Shown: piece after piece, positions 61,894-64,000 of the stretch
Layout of the letters: each line of letters begins with the position of its first letter
Numbering within the stretch: position 1 is the stretch's first letter
Source: Actinobacillus genomosp. 1
Lineage (GTDB): Bacteria; Pseudomonadota; Gammaproteobacteria; Enterobacterales; Pasteurellaceae
Reading direction: 5' to 3'
NCBI RefSeq assembly: GCF_029774175.1
Contig: NZ_CP103834.1
Span: forward strand, 6,001-70,000
DNA length: 64,000 bases
Made by a program: the position numbers and the translations under genes
The notes under the pieces: model-generated
Databases searched by the model: none
Seen by the model: the letters and a program-made list of their open reading frames with translations, nothing else
Told to the model about the DNA's origin: nothing

Positions 61894-62841
61894 TTAAAGT
61901 TTAGCAGCAAGCATTGCTTCTAATTTCTCAATATCTACTGCAAATTTACGGATACCTTCCGCTAATTTTTCAACAGCCATTGGGTCTTGGTTATGTTGCC
62001 AGTAGAATTCTGCTTCTGTTAATGGTGCCGGACGAGTTTTCACTTCGCCTTTATATTCTAATTTACGAACAAGCGGAGCATTGCTTTCAGCGAGTTCTTT
62101 TAATAACGGTGGAGCAATGGTTAAACGGTCACAACCTGCGATTTCGGTAATTTCACCTACGTTACGGAAACTTGCTCCCATAACCACAGTTTTGTAGCCG
62201 TATTGTTTGTAGTAGTTATAGATATTCGTAACAGAAATTACACCCGGATCTTCTGCCGGTGCATATTCTTTTTTCTCTGCCGCTTTATACCAGTCTAAGA
62301 TACGACCAACAAACGGAGAGATTAAGTAAACGCCCGCTTCTGCACACGCACGAGCTTGTGCTTGAGAGAATAATAAGGTTAAGTTACAGTTGATACCTTC
62401 TTTCTCTAACACTTCCGCCGCACGGATACCTTGCCATGTTGAAGCGATTTTAATAAGAATACGATCATTACTAATGCCAGCTTCATTATAAAGCTTCATA
62501 ATTTGGCGAGCTTTCTCAATTGTTGCTTCCGTATCGTAAGAAAGACGAGCATCTACTTCTGTAGAAATACGTCCCGGTACGATTTTAAGAATTTCTAAAC
62601 CAATATTCACTGCTAACTTATCTTCCGCATCAATAAGTTGTTGGGCTTTATCATCACTTTTTGCTTTAGCATAAGCTACTGCATCATCAATTAATGAAGC
62701 GTATTGCGGTAATGCAGACGCACTTAAAATTAAAGACGGGTTAGTGGTTGCATCTTGCGGTTGATATTGTTTGATCGCTTCAATGTCACCTGTGTCTGCA
62801 ACAACAACAGTCATTTCACGTAAAGCATCTAATTGGCTCAT
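61894..62841 (-). CDS. talB: Transaldolase
   Basis: A pentose-phosphate-pathway enzyme moving a dihydroxyacetone unit between sedoheptulose 7-phosphate and glyceraldehyde 3-phosphate. The 315-residue protein has TTNPSLILSA near residue 35, the Schiff-base lysine Lys131 in RILIKIASTWQG, NCNLTLLFSQAQA (GINCNLTLLF) and SPFVGRILDWY. Length is that of E. coli TalB (317). GAGGAA precedes the ATG. A perfect CRP-type site lies about 90 bases upstream. Confidence 0.97.
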   Translation of the reverse strand: MSQLDALREMTVVVADTGDIEAIKQYQPQDATTNPSLILSASALPQYASLIDDAVAYAKAKSDDKAQQLIDAEDKLAVNIGLEILKIVPGRISTEVDARLSYDTEATIEKARQIMKLYNEAGISNDRILIKIASTWQGIRAAEVLEKEGINCNLTLLFSQAQARACAEAGVYLISPFVGRILDWYKAAEKKEYAPAEDPGVISVTNIYNYYKQYGYKTVVMGASFRNVGEITEIAGCDRLTIAPPLLKELAESNAPLVRKLEYKGEVKTRPAPLTEAEFYWQHNQDPMAVEKLAEGIRKFAVDIEKLEAMLAAKL

Positions 62842-62927
62842 AAAAGGTTCCTCTTTATATATAATAGATGAATAAGGATAATGGCATATATAATACCAGT
62901 AACTACCGGAAAAAGTACGAATAATTT

Positions 62928-62943
62928 TGTGAGGAAGATCACA
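62928..62943 (-). promoter_or_regulatory. CRP-type site upstream of talB
   Basis: TGTGAGGAAGATCACA is a perfect TGTGA-N6-TCACA palindrome, flanked by TTT and AAA as in strong sites. It is 87 bases from the talB ATG and about 120 bases before the rRNA promoter on the other strand. Control of talB is more likely. Confidence 0.7.
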
Positions 62944-63061
62944 AAATCAGATATGCACTCAAAAGTTATCATGAAATTACTCAAAAATGTTCTCGTTTTA
63001 CTCAATTTGAATAAATGTTATGCAAAGAGTCAATTTTTCTAAATTTTTTTGCAAAAAGTAC

Positions 63062-63089
63062 TTGCAAGGAATGTGAATTTCTCTATAAT
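63062..63089 (+). promoter_or_regulatory. rRNA operon promoter
   Basis: TTGCAA (63062-63067), a 16-base spacer and TATAAT (63084-63089) form a strong sigma-70 promoter about 255 bases before 16S. The upstream flank (TTTTTCTAAATTTTTTTGC) is AT-rich like an UP element. No gene is evident between talB and 16S; the region 62842-63340 holds this leader and the CRP site. Confidence 0.8.
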
Positions 63090-63100
63090 GCACCACACAC

Positions 63101-63162
63101 AACGACGCGCTGTTGTGAACGAGAAGTAAATGCAGTGCGTCGTTCTTTTTTGCTCTTTAACA
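63101..63162 (+). promoter_or_regulatory. rRNA leader hairpin and BoxA antitermination site
   Basis: AACGACGCGCTG (63101-63112) pairs with CAGTGCGTCGTT (63133-63144), followed by CTTTTTT and then TGCTCTTTAACA (63151-63162), which is the exact BoxA consensus of rRNA operons. The hairpin takes the place of BoxB. The downstream CAGACAATCTGTGTGGGCACT stretch is shared with E. coli rRNA leaders. Confidence 0.85.
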
Positions 63163-63340
63163 ATATATCAGACAATCTGTGTGGGCACTTGTTGATTGAC
63201 TTGATTTTAAAAAATTATTTAAAACTTGAAGTCTTAATAGGTGCTTAAACTAGAAATTCATATTTTTCTTTTTACTTAACGTTAGTTAGGTAAGGGAAGT
63301 GAACTTAGCTAAGCAGTTTATTGAGCGATTAAACTTTTTG

Positions 63341-64000
<660 letters not shown>

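Overview
The window is core chromosome of a Pasteurellaceae bacterium, most likely an Actinobacillus close to A. pleuropneumoniae. The evidence is the gene content (a NadR-based NAD salvage gene, ArcA, a lone NarP, a Pcp-type lipoprotein, an OmpP2-type porin), the AT-rich coding style, and dozens of copies of the ACAAGCGGTC-type DNA uptake signal sequence (USS) of the Actinobacillus branch. I see no prophage, insertion sequence, integron, CRISPR array or tRNA gene.

Layout. 1-3.3 kb: a porin cut by the left edge, divergent from lpxB (lipid A) and sohB (membrane protease). 3.4-22.1 kb: a complete dcw (division and cell wall) cluster in canonical order: mraZ, rsmH, ftsL, ftsI, murE, murF, mraY, murD, ftsW, murG, murC, ddl, ftsQ, ftsA, ftsZ, lpxC. 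It builds the peptidoglycan precursor from UDP-MurNAc to lipid II, sets up the divisome, and ends with the committing step of lipid A synthesis. Its ftsI is broken in this sequence by one missing base in a poly-A run. 22.2-30.6 kb: recN behind LexA-like boxes, a four-gene peptide/nickel-type ABC importer on the minus strand, and prfC. 30.8-39.5 kb: two DUF805 membrane proteins, pth, ychF, a small membrane methyltransferase, two small lipoproteins, yecM, argS, obgE and one uncharacterised protein. 39.5-45.9 kb (minus): rlmB, pssA, ileS, ribF. 46-50 kb: nadR overlapping a metallophosphoesterase gene, arcA, a small outer-membrane protein, kdsC. 50-62.9 kb: a YggS-type PLP protein, typA, grxA, rph, aldA, yicC, ygfZ, a ferredoxin, narP, rlmKL, trmL, talB. 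63.0-64.0 kb: an rRNA operon leader and the first ~660 bases of a 16S rRNA gene.

The window is dominated by housekeeping functions and I did not find a clear new multi-gene system. The points most worth following up are: the ftsI frameshift inside a region of FtsI that is expanded and internally repetitive; paired inverted USS copies used as terminators and, in two cases, embedded in reading frame inside proteins; the nadR-metallophosphoesterase overlap with a palindrome upstream; and candidate CRP, LexA, MraZ and NarP sites, including a perfect CRP-type palindrome placed downstream of the likely typA promoter.
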